Assembly: GCF_003386095.1 (NCBI RefSeq)
Contig: NZ_QREG01000032.1
Coordinates: 1 to 50,284 of the forward strand
Direction: 5' to 3'
DNA: 50,284 nucleotides
Origin: Marinoscillum furvescens DSM 4134
GTDB lineage: Bacteria; Bacteroidota; Bacteroidia; Cytophagales; Cyclobacteriaceae
Shown here: in pieces, positions 42,128 through 50,135 of the stretch
How positions within the stretch are numbered: position 1 is the stretch's first letter
How the letters are laid out: every line of letters starts with the position of its first letter
Notes under the pieces: generated by a model
What the model was told of the DNA's origin: nothing
The model's database searches: none
Seen by the model: only the letters and a program-made list of their open reading frames with translations
Translations under genes and position numbers: made by a program

Positions 42128-43126
42128 TTACGTCCTAATCTCTCTGCGCATAAACTTGTAGTAAGCATATGCAAAGCAAGATACCGTGGCTGCCAGCAGT
42201 CCGCTCACTTGTGGCCATACGATCATCAGGCTGTCTTTAAATGGCAGAGCCGTGGGGATAGCACCGGCCATTTGGTCCATGGTGACAGGACCCAGGCTCC
42301 GTACCGAAGGCATCAGCAGCGTGGTGGTGGCATCAGCATATAGCTGGCTGGGTGCGAGCCGAGTGAGGCTAAAGAGTAGGTCGTAAAACCGCATCAGCTC
42401 TGCAGGAGGTGCCGGATCAGGGATCATGGCTTTCACCGCCAGGTTGACGATCACTTCATAGAATACCGTAAAAAACAGCCAAATACCGATGGCTGTAAGC
42501 GCTGAAGTAGCCGGCTGCCGAAAGAGAATGGACAGCAAAATGGCGATGGCCAGCCAAAAGGCAATGTAGCACAGACTAATCAGCACATGTGCAAAGATGC
42601 GTAGCACTTCTTCCAGCTCTATTAGGATGCCCGTAAGCAGCGTGCCCGTGCCGATCATGAGTAGCGTAAGACATACCAGCAGAGTCCCTACCAGAATGAT
42701 GACACTCACAAACTTGGATAGCAACAGGTTGTCTCGGTACACCGGCTGAGCCATGATGCGGCTGAGCGTACCACTTTGTTTTTCGGAGTTGATGGCATCA
42801 AATCCCATGCTGATGCCTAACAGTGGCCCCAAAAAGTTGAGAAATACGTGAAACGGCGGCAGGCTCCCCTCCGTGGAGGTCAGGAGCTTTAGGTAGAGAA
42901 ACAGCTCATCCGCATCTCTTACCGAGGCTACCATAGACCGTAGGTTGCTCATAGACACTAGCAGCGACCCCCAGTAGGTGAGGAGGATCAGTACCAGTAG
43001 CACTATAAACTTCCAACTACGTATCTGACCGGCTATTTCTTTGCGCACCATCACCCAAAAGGCGTTGCTCAGAGCCTGACTGGTGGAGGATATGGTGGCA
43101 GCTATTGCATTGTTCGTCTTTTCCAT
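42128..43126 (-). CDS. ABC-2 type transporter permease
   Basis: 332 aa with a cytoplasmic N-terminal ~38 residues and six predicted membrane helices (first VLLVLILLTYWGSLLVSM). The segment FLGPLLGISMGFDAINSEKQ followed by SGTLSRIMAQPVYRDNLLLSK is the signature of NosY-like ABC-2 permeases. A long extracytoplasmic part (~215-290) lies before the last helix. Encoded 12 nt after the ATPase gene. Works with it and with the NEW3 protein; substrate unknown. Confidence 0.88.
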   Translation of the reverse strand: MEKTNNAIAATISSTSQALSNAFWVMVRKEIAGQIRSWKFIVLLVLILLTYWGSLLVSMSNLRSMVASVRDADELFLYLKLLTSTEGSLPPFHVFLNFLGPLLGISMGFDAINSEKQSGTLSRIMAQPVYRDNLLLSKFVSVIILVGTLLVCLTLLMIGTGTLLTGILIELEEVLRIFAHVLISLCYIAFWLAIAILLSILFRQPATSALTAIGIWLFFTVFYEVIVNLAVKAMIPDPAPPAELMRFYDLLFSLTRLAPSQLYADATTTLLMPSVRSLGPVTMDQMAGAIPTALPFKDSLMIVWPQVSGLLAATVSCFAYAYYKFMRREIRT

Positions 43127-43138
43127 AGTTCCATTTTT

Positions 43139-44083
43139 CTAGGCGCTAAAAATCGATTGATAGATGTCGTCCAGCTGGTATTCTTTCTTCTGAACGCCCG
43201 CCACATCGTAGCCCTTGTGGACAAAAAACCTGACAATCTCCGGGGTGATGTCCTCCCGCAGGGCTATGTCTACTGTGTGGCCGTCGATGGTTACCTCCTG
43301 CACGGCAGGAAGCTGGCGGATGTCAGCCTCATCTTTCCACGGTATGGTTAATGGCTGTTGAAGTACGATCTGCACTTGGCAGGCAGCTTTACCATTGACG
43401 GACCGGGCCAGTGTGGACAGGTCACCCTGGGCCTGTAGCTTACCGTTGACAAAAATTCCCACCCGATCGCACACCTGCTGTACCTGCTGTAGGTAATGGG
43501 AGGAGAGCAGTACGGTGAGGCCCTTTTGGCGGCTTAGCTTCACGATGAGGTCTAGAAACTCCTTTACCCCAATGGGGTCGATGCCCAGGGTAGGCTCATC
43601 CAGGATGATGACTTCTGGTTGCTTGATGAGCACCTCGGCCAGTCCAAGGCGCTGTTTCATTCCACGCGAAAAGGTAGATGTGCGCCGAGCCATGGCTTCC
43701 GCATCCAGGCCCACCAGCTGTACACATTCCTCACAGACCTGCTTCAGCTGCGAGCCCGCTATGCCGTTGAGCTCACCGATGTACATCAGGTTTTGCCAGG
43801 CGGTCATATCGTCATAGAAGCCTATGCTATCGGGCATGTAGCCCACCTTTTGCTTTACAGCAATGGGGTCTTTGGTGGCATTGTGTCCACACACATACGC
43901 TGTGCCAGCGTCAGGTTCAGTGAGGCCCAGCATCATCAGGATGGTAGTGGTTTTGCCGGCACCATTGGGGCCCAGCAGTCCAAAAATCTCACCCTTTTGG
44001 ATGCTCAGGCTCAGGCTATCTACAGCCGTGAGCGAACCATAACGCTTCGACAGGTTATTCAGTTCTATGATTTGTCGCTCCAT
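43139..44083 (-). CDS. ABC transporter ATP-binding protein
   Basis: 314 aa. Walker A GLLGPNGAGKTTT (~33-45), Q-loop VGYMPDSIGFYDDMT, signature FSRGMKQRLGLAE, Walker B EVIILDEPTLGIDP and H-loop LLSSHYLQQVQ are all intact. The C-terminal ~90 residues form a regulatory beta domain (CQVQIVLQQPL..., VTIDGHTVDIALREDI) usual for ABC-2 type exporters of this class (CcmA/NosF-like). Second gene of the NEW3-ATPase-permease operon, 8 nt after the first gene. Confidence 0.93.
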   Translation of the reverse strand: MERQIIELNNLSKRYGSLTAVDSLSLSIQKGEIFGLLGPNGAGKTTTILMMLGLTEPDAGTAYVCGHNATKDPIAVKQKVGYMPDSIGFYDDMTAWQNLMYIGELNGIAGSQLKQVCEECVQLVGLDAEAMARRTSTFSRGMKQRLGLAEVLIKQPEVIILDEPTLGIDPIGVKEFLDLIVKLSRQKGLTVLLSSHYLQQVQQVCDRVGIFVNGKLQAQGDLSTLARSVNGKAACQVQIVLQQPLTIPWKDEADIRQLPAVQEVTIDGHTVDIALREDITPEIVRFFVHKGYDVAGVQKKEYQLDDIYQSIFSA

Positions 44084-44091
44084 AGCTCTGC

Positions 44092-44928
44092 TTATCTTCT
44101 GCCAAACTTGCGAATGAGGAAAAAGACGATACCAACAGCTATTACAATGACCAGAATGCCTACCCAGCCGGCCAGCACGGAGGTTTCTACAGTCACCCGG
44201 TACTCAGCGGTATCTCGCGACTCGGTGTTTTTTATTGTGAATTTAGTGATGTAATCTCCTGGAAGGGTTTTTTCGGGTACTGTAAGGGTGGTTTTTACTT
44301 CCGTAGATTTGCCTGGCTGTAGGTTTTCGATGGTTTCGGGCTCAAAGCTCGCTTCCCACTTGGAAGGAGTGCGTGCAGAGAGGTCCAGCTCGCTAAGCGG
44401 CAGGGTACCCGTGTTGGTTACCTTCAGGGCAAATTCCATCTTTTCGCCTTCCACCACCTTGCCACTGAGTCTTCCCGAAGGAGTACTGAGCGCTACCTCA
44501 TAGGAGCCCTTCACTACTGCTTCCAAAGTAAAGGACAGGTCTTCGTTTTCTGCTTTGGCGGTTACCGGTATTTTGTAAGTGTTGGGCTTGCACTCATGTG
44601 CAGGCTTGAGCTCTATGCTGATCGACTCTGTTTTGTCTTTGTCCACTTTGAGGGACCTTACACTACTTCCGCGCACCTTAAACGATGCCCTCCAGCCCTC
44701 AGGTACACCTGCTTCAAGCGCAAAGGTTTTAGCCTCATCGCTGCTGTTTTTGAGAGTGGCCGTGTAGCGAAACGTCTCATCTGAAGTGTTTTCAATGTTG
44801 TACAGGTTGGGGGAGAAGGTGATGGCCTTTTTTTGGGCGATTGCACCCCAGCACATCAAAGAAAATAGCGCAACACTCAGCGCAGCCTTGGCGCCTTTGG
44901 TTGCAGTTATAGCTTGTTTCACTGACAT
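44092..44928 (-). CDS. NEW3-domain membrane-anchored protein of ABC operon
   Basis: 278 aa with an N-terminal signal sequence (KAALSVALFSLMCWGAIAQK) and a C-terminal membrane helix (~254-272, AGWVGILVIVIAVGIVFFLI) with basic end RKFGRR. Between them are two Ig-like beta sandwiches of NEW3 type: TATLKNSSDEAKTFALEAGV and FALKVTNTGTLPLSELDLSA, GDYITKFTIKNT. The extracytoplasmic domains may bind or present the substrate of the ABC exporter encoded 8 nt downstream. First gene of the operon. Confidence 0.85.
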   Translation of the reverse strand: MSVKQAITATKGAKAALSVALFSLMCWGAIAQKKAITFSPNLYNIENTSDETFRYTATLKNSSDEAKTFALEAGVPEGWRASFKVRGSSVRSLKVDKDKTESISIELKPAHECKPNTYKIPVTAKAENEDLSFTLEAVVKGSYEVALSTPSGRLSGKVVEGEKMEFALKVTNTGTLPLSELDLSARTPSKWEASFEPETIENLQPGKSTEVKTTLTVPEKTLPGDYITKFTIKNTESRDTAEYRVTVETSVLAGWVGILVIVIAVGIVFFLIRKFGRR

Positions 44929-45050
44929 TTTCTAACGAATTAAAAGGTTAAGAATCTCAAACATTTTATCCGCTCTCGCATGTAGGCGATCTGCTAAATC
45001 ATGCTGCAAGTATAGGCTGAGGCCAAAAAATATTGAAGGGGTGGTTCGTG

Positions 45051-45090
45051 GTGTTTAACAAATGTTAACACCTGTTAACGGGTATTAACA
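45051..45090. repeat. Four 10-bp direct repeats carrying TTAACR
   Basis: GTGTTTAACA, AATGTTAACA, CCTGTTAACG, GGTATTAACA in direct succession; the TTAAC core recurs every 10 bp exactly (45055, 45065, 45075, 45085). The last unit contains the stop codon of the transposase gene on the minus strand. Lies downstream of both the transposase 3' end and ~120 nt upstream of the NEW3 operon start, so it may be a regulatory element of that operon. Confidence 0.7.
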
Positions 45091-45672
45091 GGGTTTCCGG
45101 TCATTCGCGTGAAATCGGTCCTCGTGCCATTTCTGGGGATTGTTTTTGATGTAGGCGGAAATGTTTTGAAATGATTTTTCATTTCTGATGATATGATCAT
45201 GGTATCGGGATTGCCACGCAAAATCGGGATTAATCAACCGTGCATTTTTGGTTACCCCGATTTTAAATCCACGGATGATGGATGCCAGGTTTTTGGATTG
45301 TGGACCAAATTGGTTTTTTGGCGGGATTGATTGTGGTGATGGTGGTGGTGATAGAGACGCAAAATCTTGCGTCTCTATCACCACGGGATGATCATATGGT
45401 TTGTCAATAATTACAATTCCATGGACGTGATTAGGCATAATGACATGGTTACCCAATTTTACAAATGGGAAATGTGTCGGGATTTCCCGCCAACATTTAT
45501 TGGCGATATCCCCCATTTCCGACAATCGCATTTTTCCATCCACCACATCCCCAAACCAGCAGATCCGGTCTTTGGTGCAAATGGTGACAAAATACGAGCC
45601 ATTCCATCCATAATCCCAGTATGGATTCCGCGCAGATGCGATGCGGTATTTGTTTTGGTATAGGTCAGTCAA
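45085..45672 (-). CDS. REP-associated tyrosine transposase (RAYT, Y1_Tnp family)
   Basis: 195 aa. The HUH metal-binding motif is in VIMPNHVHGIVII. Y1 motif region: FAWQSRYHDHIIRNEKSFQN, with Tyr in the expected helix. The N-terminal RNPYWDYGWNGSYFVTICTK is typical of Bacteroidota RAYTs, and length is normal. These single-copy domesticated IS200/IS605 relatives spread short palindromes rather than themselves. Oddly, a perfect 18-bp-arm palindrome lies inside the gene (45345-45384) and encodes part of its middle loop (VVIETQDFASLSPPP). Confidence 0.9.
   Translation of the reverse strand: MTDLYQNKYRIASARNPYWDYGWNGSYFVTICTKDRICWFGDVVDGKMRLSEMGDIANKCWREIPTHFPFVKLGNHVIMPNHVHGIVIIDKPYDHPVVIETQDFASLSPPPSPQSIPPKNQFGPQSKNLASIIRGFKIGVTKNARLINPDFAWQSRYHDHIIRNEKSFQNISAYIKNNPQKWHEDRFHANDRKPC
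45345..45384. repeat. 18-bp perfect palindrome inside the RAYT gene
   Basis: Left arm 45345-45362 and right arm 45367-45384 (core ATAGAGACGCAA / TTGCGTCTCTAT), loop AATC. A hairpin this long and perfect is far above chance and has the form of the REP elements that RAYTs recognise. Confidence 0.85.
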
Positions 45673-45750
45673 GTCTAATTCGTTTGGTTAGGTGCTTCGG
45701 ATAAAAATAATAAAAAGAATTAAAAATAACTGTTGATTGGAAGCAACGTA

Positions 45751-46281
45751 TTAAACCCACCTCCTGAGCAAAAGCTCATGATGAAACCGCCGGATGGGCA
45801 TGTCAAAGCCCGGGCCGCCAAAACTGCATGGGTTTCTGATGATCTTCGTATTGAATTGATTTTCTGCTATTTCAACAGGCATTTCTTCCAGATCACTGGC
45901 TATGGAATATTCATAGTCCTGCTTGATTCGGGAAAGGTGCGCCGTTGCGGATCGGTTCGTTTGAGTGTAGGGGACAAATAATTCACATTTTTGCAAATAA
46001 AGAGTCGGGTCAATCCCTCCAGCACGGATCGAGACACTCAGGTTTTGGTGAAAGGTTTCCAAAAAGTCTTTGTGTGTTTTTCGTGAATACTTAAAGACAA
46101 AGAATGTGAGTTTGGTGAGCGGGTTGGCCAATACCAGGTAGCGAGCACGGTTGATGAAAAACACGTCCACATACCAGATGGTCAGCGGGTCTATTTGCTC
46201 CTCAGGCCAGGGGCTGTCCATATAGATATGATCCCCGAGGTATCGTTTTACTTTTCGCGATTGATATAGGTGAATCGGCAT
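45751..46281 (-). CDS. Orphan protein, possibly DUF6933-like
   Basis: 176 aa, cytoplasmic, no signal. The segment IWYVDVFFINRARYLVLANP followed by LTKLTFFVFKYSRKTHKDFL recalls the DUF6933 group of small Bacteroidota/Firmicutes proteins, but the match is from memory and weak. C-terminal half contains a helix with RSATAHLSRIKQDYEYSI, then a Gly/Phe-rich stretch. Single gene with ~110 nt to the divergent Fur-family gene. Function unknown. Confidence 0.6.
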   Translation of the reverse strand: MPIHLYQSRKVKRYLGDHIYMDSPWPEEQIDPLTIWYVDVFFINRARYLVLANPLTKLTFFVFKYSRKTHKDFLETFHQNLSVSIRAGGIDPTLYLQKCELFVPYTQTNRSATAHLSRIKQDYEYSIASDLEEMPVEIAENQFNTKIIRNPCSFGGPGFDMPIRRFHHELLLRRWV

Positions 46282-46380
46282 GTCTTGCTGGTTTTAGTCC
46301 AAAATAATAGAACTTCCCGAATTGCTTAAAGCGATGGGGAACCTTTGTAATCCTTAGCTGTTATTTAGTTGCATTTACCC

Positions 46381-46392
46381 TATATTTGCAAT
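46381..46392 (+). promoter_or_regulatory. -7-type promoter box overlapping TTGCAAT, abutting the fur-family start
   Basis: TATATTTG (46381-46388) fits the Bacteroidota -7 consensus TAnnTTTG and overlaps TTTGCAAT (46385-46392), which touches the ATG at 46393. A partner half-site TTGCA is at 46369-46373. Transcription would start at or near the start codon, giving a leaderless or nearly leaderless mRNA. A good -33 TTTG at the right distance is not seen. Confidence 0.5.
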
Positions 46393-46815
46393 ATGAAGTA
46401 CAGTGAGCTCAAGCAAAGCCTCAAAAACCACAAACTACGTATCACAGATTGCCGGATGGATGTGCTGGCGTATTTCAAAGAAATGCAACGGGCACTATCG
46501 TTTAAGGATCTGGAAGACAAGTTTCAGGAGTATGATCGGGTGACGCTTTACCGTACGTTGCACTCCTTTGAGGAGAATGGACTGCTGCACAAAATCCCCG
46601 GTGACAGTGGCTCTGCGGTTTATGGCCTTTGCAACGACTGTGATGTGGAGTCGCACCATCACAACCACATGCACTTCAAATGCACCTCATGCGGAACCAC
46701 AGAATGCATCGATGTACCTGTGGAGATTCCGGCACTTTCATTACCCAAAAATTATAAAATGACAGATATGGATGTGATCGTCAACGGAGTATGTAACACC
46801 TGCAACTCCAACTGA
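46393..46815 (+). CDS. Fur-family metal-responsive regulator (Zur-like candidate)
   Basis: 140 aa from ATG 46393 (MKYSELKQSLKNHKLRITDC); an in-frame ATG 24 nt upstream is rejected because the promoter box overlaps it. Winged helix with YDRVTLYRTLHSFEENGL. Metal-binding part: HHHNHMHFKCTSCG (H88-H94, C97, C100) and C134/C137 (VCNTCNSN), giving the structural zinc site. Family members repress metal-uptake genes when the metal is bound. The next genes encode a TonB receptor and a His-rich lipoprotein, so zinc is the best guess; iron is possible. The receptor start lies 3 nt after the stop. Confidence 0.87.
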   Translation: MKYSELKQSLKNHKLRITDCRMDVLAYFKEMQRALSFKDLEDKFQEYDRVTLYRTLHSFEENGLLHKIPGDSGSAVYGLCNDCDVESHHHNHMHFKCTSCGTTECIDVPVEIPALSLPKNYKMTDMDVIVNGVCNTCNSN

Positions 46816-46818
46816 TTG

Positions 46819-49185
46819 ATGCGAACTGTTTTTGTATTGCTGCTGATCGTTTTATGTTCAGCTGCCTGGGGGCAAAGTGTCCTCACAGGAAAGGTCACCG
46901 ATCCTGCTGGTGAGCCTTTGATAGGTGCAGCTATTGTGATTCATGAACTAGACAAGGGCACCATTACTGACGTGGATGGTGTTTTTCGCTTTGAAAACCT
47001 CCGAAGCGCTGATTATCACTTGCACATAAGCTATGTAGGCTATGAGGCACGTACCATTTCGGCGCATGCCAATGAAGGAGACCTTATCACCATAGAGCTG
47101 GAGCCTACCTCACTGGAGCTTAGCGAGATAGTAGTAGAGTCTAACCACTACAAGACCGGCCCTAAAGAGCATACGCTCGCTATGGAGATCATCGATATGG
47201 AGTACCTGAAAAGCAACCGAAAAGGCACGCTGGTCAACTCGCTAGAAGATCTGCCTGGGGTCAATGCCATCAATACCGGAGTGGGCATATCGAAACCAGT
47301 GATCCGTGGAATGAGTTTCAACCGCGTGATCGTAAACGACAAAGGTGTAAAACAAGAAGGCCAGCAGTGGGGCACCGATCACGGGCTGGAGATTGATATG
47401 TTTGAGCCGGGCAGAGTGGAAGTAGTGAAAGGTCCTGGCTCGCTGATGTATGGTTCCGACGGCCTGGGGGGCGTGCTCAATATCTTTCCGCCATCGCTTC
47501 CAGATCCGGGTACCCACAGGGGATCCGTGCAGAGTATCTACAAAACCAATAACCAGTCCATTAGTACTTCTACCTCCTTAGAGGGAAACTTTGACGACAA
47601 GGTGTATCGGCTCCGGTTTAGTACGCAGGACTTTGGTGACTACCGGGTACCAGCCACCACCTTTAATTACAACAGCTTTAACCTGCCGCTCTACAACAAT
47701 CAGCTTAAAAATACAGCAGGAAACGAACGAAACCTTACGGCCATGGTTGGGCTGAAGAAAAACTGGGGATACTCCACACTAACGGTGAGCAACTTTCATC
47801 AGACTGCAGGGTTTTTTGTAGGAGCCATAGGTATACCGAGGGCTTATCAGCTGACTCCTGATGGGGATGATCGCGATATGGACCTGCCCCAACAGGAAAT
47901 CAACCACTTCAAAATCATTTCGAATAGCAACATCCTGATAGGTAAAAATTGGCTGGAGATGGACATAGGCTATCAAAACAACTACCGGCAGGAGCAGTCT
48001 AACCCTCATGCCCATGGCAAAGGGCCTCGACCTGAGGGTACAATGGCTCATGCACTGAGGCTGCAAACCTTTAGTCTAAATGCGCGCTATTTCAAAAAGC
48101 TCTCAGAACGGCATTCACGGATTGTAGGTGTGCAGGGGCAGCAGCAGTTCAATTCACGCGGTGGATTTGAGTTTCTATTGCCAGATTATACCAGTTCTTC
48201 CATAGGAGCCTTTGTTTTCGAGGAGTTTAGCTTTCAGCGAAAGGTTACGGCCACTGCGGGTTTACGGTTTGACTATGCCAATCGACAAATAGAAGCATTT
48301 GAGGAGCCTATTTACGATGACGAAAATACGATAGCGCGCTATTATCAGCGCAACGCGGCTATTGATGCTGACTTCTATAATTTCTCTGGTGCTGTAGGTC
48401 TCAGCTACTATCCCAGCAGGGCATTCAATGCCAAATGGAACCTGGGCACTAGCTTTAAAGTGCCAACCACCGCCGAACTATCTATGAACGGCATCCATCA
48501 TGGCACTTTCAGGCATGAGGTAGGGGATAGCACCCTCACTTCTGAGCGGGGCATACAGGGAGATATGAGTGTGAGTTATCAAAAGAGCAATTTTAGTGTG
48601 GTAGTTAGCCCCTTTGTTTCGTGGTTTGATGGCTTTATCTATTTGGCTCCAACCGCCAGTTTTTCATCGAGTATGGATCCAGATGCATTTCCTGAGGGCG
48701 GGCAGGTATTTCAGTACCGCCAAAACAATGCCTTTTTTGCTGGAGGGGAGTTTGCAGCTGAGTACCATCCTATTGAGGAAATCCATTTTCGGGTGGCTTA
48801 CGAATACGTCTATAACTACAACCTGGACTCCAAACTTCCCTTGCCATTTACACCGCCAGCATCGGTCTATTCGGAGCTGCAGTATGAGCTAGAGCCCTCT
48901 CTGCCATGGGTAGAAGGCATCAATGTAGGGGTAAGCTATAAGCGGGTTTTTGATCAAAACCGTGTGGATCGAAATGAGCGTACCACACCCGGGTTTCATT
49001 TGCTGGGAGTAAATCTAGGTAGCCATTTGGAGTTCAACGGCTTCAAGCCTGAGATTGTCTTATCTGCTCAAAACCTGACCAACACTCGGTATTTCAATCA
49101 CCTCAGTAGATACAGACTCCTCAACCTTCCCGAGCAGGGACGAAATTTCGTTATTTCTCTAAATATCCCTTTTGCAATTAAATAG
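46819..49185 (+). CDS. TonB-dependent outer-membrane receptor, metal-uptake candidate
   Basis: 788 aa from ATG 46819; a TTG three bases earlier is in frame but unnecessary. Signal peptide to ~19 (VLCSAAWGQ). Carboxypeptidase-like domain (~22-95: LTGKVTDPAGEPLIGAAIVI), plug (~125-225: LVNSLEDLPGVNAIN, PVIRGMSFNRVIVNDKGVKQ, VEVVKGPGSLMYGSDGLGG) and a barrel ending NLPEQGRNFVISLNIPFAIK. A surface-loop-like segment SNPHAHGKGPRPEG is His-containing, as in zinc receptors such as ZnuD. Encoded 3 nt after the Fur-family gene, so very likely part of its regulon; the next gene has its own promoter with a Fur-type repeat. Confidence 0.9.
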   Translation: MRTVFVLLLIVLCSAAWGQSVLTGKVTDPAGEPLIGAAIVIHELDKGTITDVDGVFRFENLRSADYHLHISYVGYEARTISAHANEGDLITIELEPTSLELSEIVVESNHYKTGPKEHTLAMEIIDMEYLKSNRKGTLVNSLEDLPGVNAINTGVGISKPVIRGMSFNRVIVNDKGVKQEGQQWGTDHGLEIDMFEPGRVEVVKGPGSLMYGSDGLGGVLNIFPPSLPDPGTHRGSVQSIYKTNNQSISTSTSLEGNFDDKVYRLRFSTQDFGDYRVPATTFNYNSFNLPLYNNQLKNTAGNERNLTAMVGLKKNWGYSTLTVSNFHQTAGFFVGAIGIPRAYQLTPDGDDRDMDLPQQEINHFKIISNSNILIGKNWLEMDIGYQNNYRQEQSNPHAHGKGPRPEGTMAHALRLQTFSLNARYFKKLSERHSRIVGVQGQQQFNSRGGFEFLLPDYTSSSIGAFVFEEFSFQRKVTATAGLRFDYANRQIEAFEEPIYDDENTIARYYQRNAAIDADFYNFSGAVGLSYYPSRAFNAKWNLGTSFKVPTTAELSMNGIHHGTFRHEVGDSTLTSERGIQGDMSVSYQKSNFSVVVSPFVSWFDGFIYLAPTASFSSSMDPDAFPEGGQVFQYRQNNAFFAGGEFAAEYHPIEEIHFRVAYEYVYNYNLDSKLPLPFTPPASVYSELQYELEPSLPWVEGINVGVSYKRVFDQNRVDRNERTTPGFHLLGVNLGSHLEFNGFKPEIVLSAQNLTNTRYFNHLSRYRLLNLPEQGRNFVISLNIPFAIK

Positions 49186-49215
49186 AGTTTAAAATACATT
49201 TGCAATGTAATTGCA
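49171..49215 (+). promoter_or_regulatory. Bacteroidota-type promoter with Fur-type inverted repeat
   Basis: TTTG (49171-49174), 20-nt spacer, TACATTTG (49195-49202): an exact match to TTTG-N19-21-TAnnTTTG. Overlapping it is the inverted repeat TGCAAT-GTA-ATTGCA (49201-49215), of the 15-bp type bound by Fur-family proteins. A further TTGCAAT sits at 49172-49178 over the -33 box. The start codon of the lipoprotein is at 49233. Confidence 0.65.
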
Positions 49216-49232
49216 TATATGAAAAACTTGAT

Positions 49233-50069
49233 ATGAGAAGATTAACACTTAGTTTAGGATTGGTTACGGCTATGTTTGTGATGGCATGTGAGGATGATAC
49301 AGAGGTGGATATTACTGCACCCACTATCACACTGGAAGAACCCGTGATGGGCGAGTCGTTTGCTGCTGGTGAGGAGCTGCATTTTGATGCGATGTTTGAG
49401 GATGATGTCGAGTTGGCCACTTTTAACCTATCCATTCATGACAACTTCAATGGTCATAGCCATGGACGGGTAGCGGTTACTCCTTTTGATTTTGATCAGA
49501 GTTATACCCTTTCGGGAAAAACCCAGGATGTTCATGAGCATATAGACATACCTGTAGATGCTACAGCAGGTCCGTATCATCTAGTGGTGGATGCTATCGA
49601 TGCAGCAGGAAATGCTACTAATTTTGCTGATGGATCATCCAAAGAGGTGGAGATCTGGATCACAAATGAGGAGATGGCACATGTTCATTTCGAAGATGCC
49701 AATGGCACAGAAGTGGAAGAATACGAAGGAGTAGTAGGCGAGGAGCTGAAGTTTTATGGTGAAATAGAAGATGAGGTAGGTACCCTCGATCATATAGAGA
49801 TCGTAGTGGGTCACCTGGAAGATGCTGAGGAGCATGACCATGATCACAGTCATGGACGGGTATTGGAAGAAAATATCTACGATAAAGACGTGGAAGCAGA
49901 AGGAGAGACATCAGTATTGCTACAAGACCTGCTGGAAGGTGAGAGCATCGTGGTTACCCAAAGCGATTTGGACGAACTGGAAGAAGGCGAGCACCTCTAC
50001 CTAATCGTAAAAGTGACGGACAGTGATGGCAACATTGCCAGACATAGCATCGAGATTCATTTCGATTGA
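49233..50069 (+). CDS. His-rich DUF4625-type lipoprotein
   Basis: 278 aa from ATG 49233 (MRRLTLSLGLVTAMFVMACE; lipid Cys19); a longer frame from 49200 would run through the operator and is rejected. Two DUF4625-type beta domains: LEEPVMGESFAAGEELHFDA and GEIEDEVGTLDHIEIVVGHL. Each carries a His cluster near a repeated HSHGRV (NGHSHGRV at ~72, HDHDHSHGRV at ~205), plus DVHEHIDIP. The acidic, His-rich surface suggests binding of a divalent metal such as zinc outside the cytoplasm, handing it to the receptor encoded just before. Followed by a terminator. Confidence 0.82.
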   Translation: MRRLTLSLGLVTAMFVMACEDDTEVDITAPTITLEEPVMGESFAAGEELHFDAMFEDDVELATFNLSIHDNFNGHSHGRVAVTPFDFDQSYTLSGKTQDVHEHIDIPVDATAGPYHLVVDAIDAAGNATNFADGSSKEVEIWITNEEMAHVHFEDANGTEVEEYEGVVGEELKFYGEIEDEVGTLDHIEIVVGHLEDAEEHDHDHSHGRVLEENIYDKDVEAEGETSVLLQDLLEGESIVVTQSDLDELEEGEHLYLIVKVTDSDGNIARHSIEIHFD

Positions 50070-50103
50070 GGCAAATAGCTTTTCATCTACAATTAAATAA
50101 CAG

Positions 50104-50135
50104 AAGGCTGTCGCGAAATGTGGCAGCCTTTTTTT
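50104..50135 (+). terminator. Rho-independent terminator
   Basis: Stem AAGGCTG (50104-50110) / CAGCCTT (50124-50130) with 13-nt loop and a run of seven T, 35 nt after the DUF4625 gene. The remaining ~150 nt to the window end hold nothing I recognise. Confidence 0.88.
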
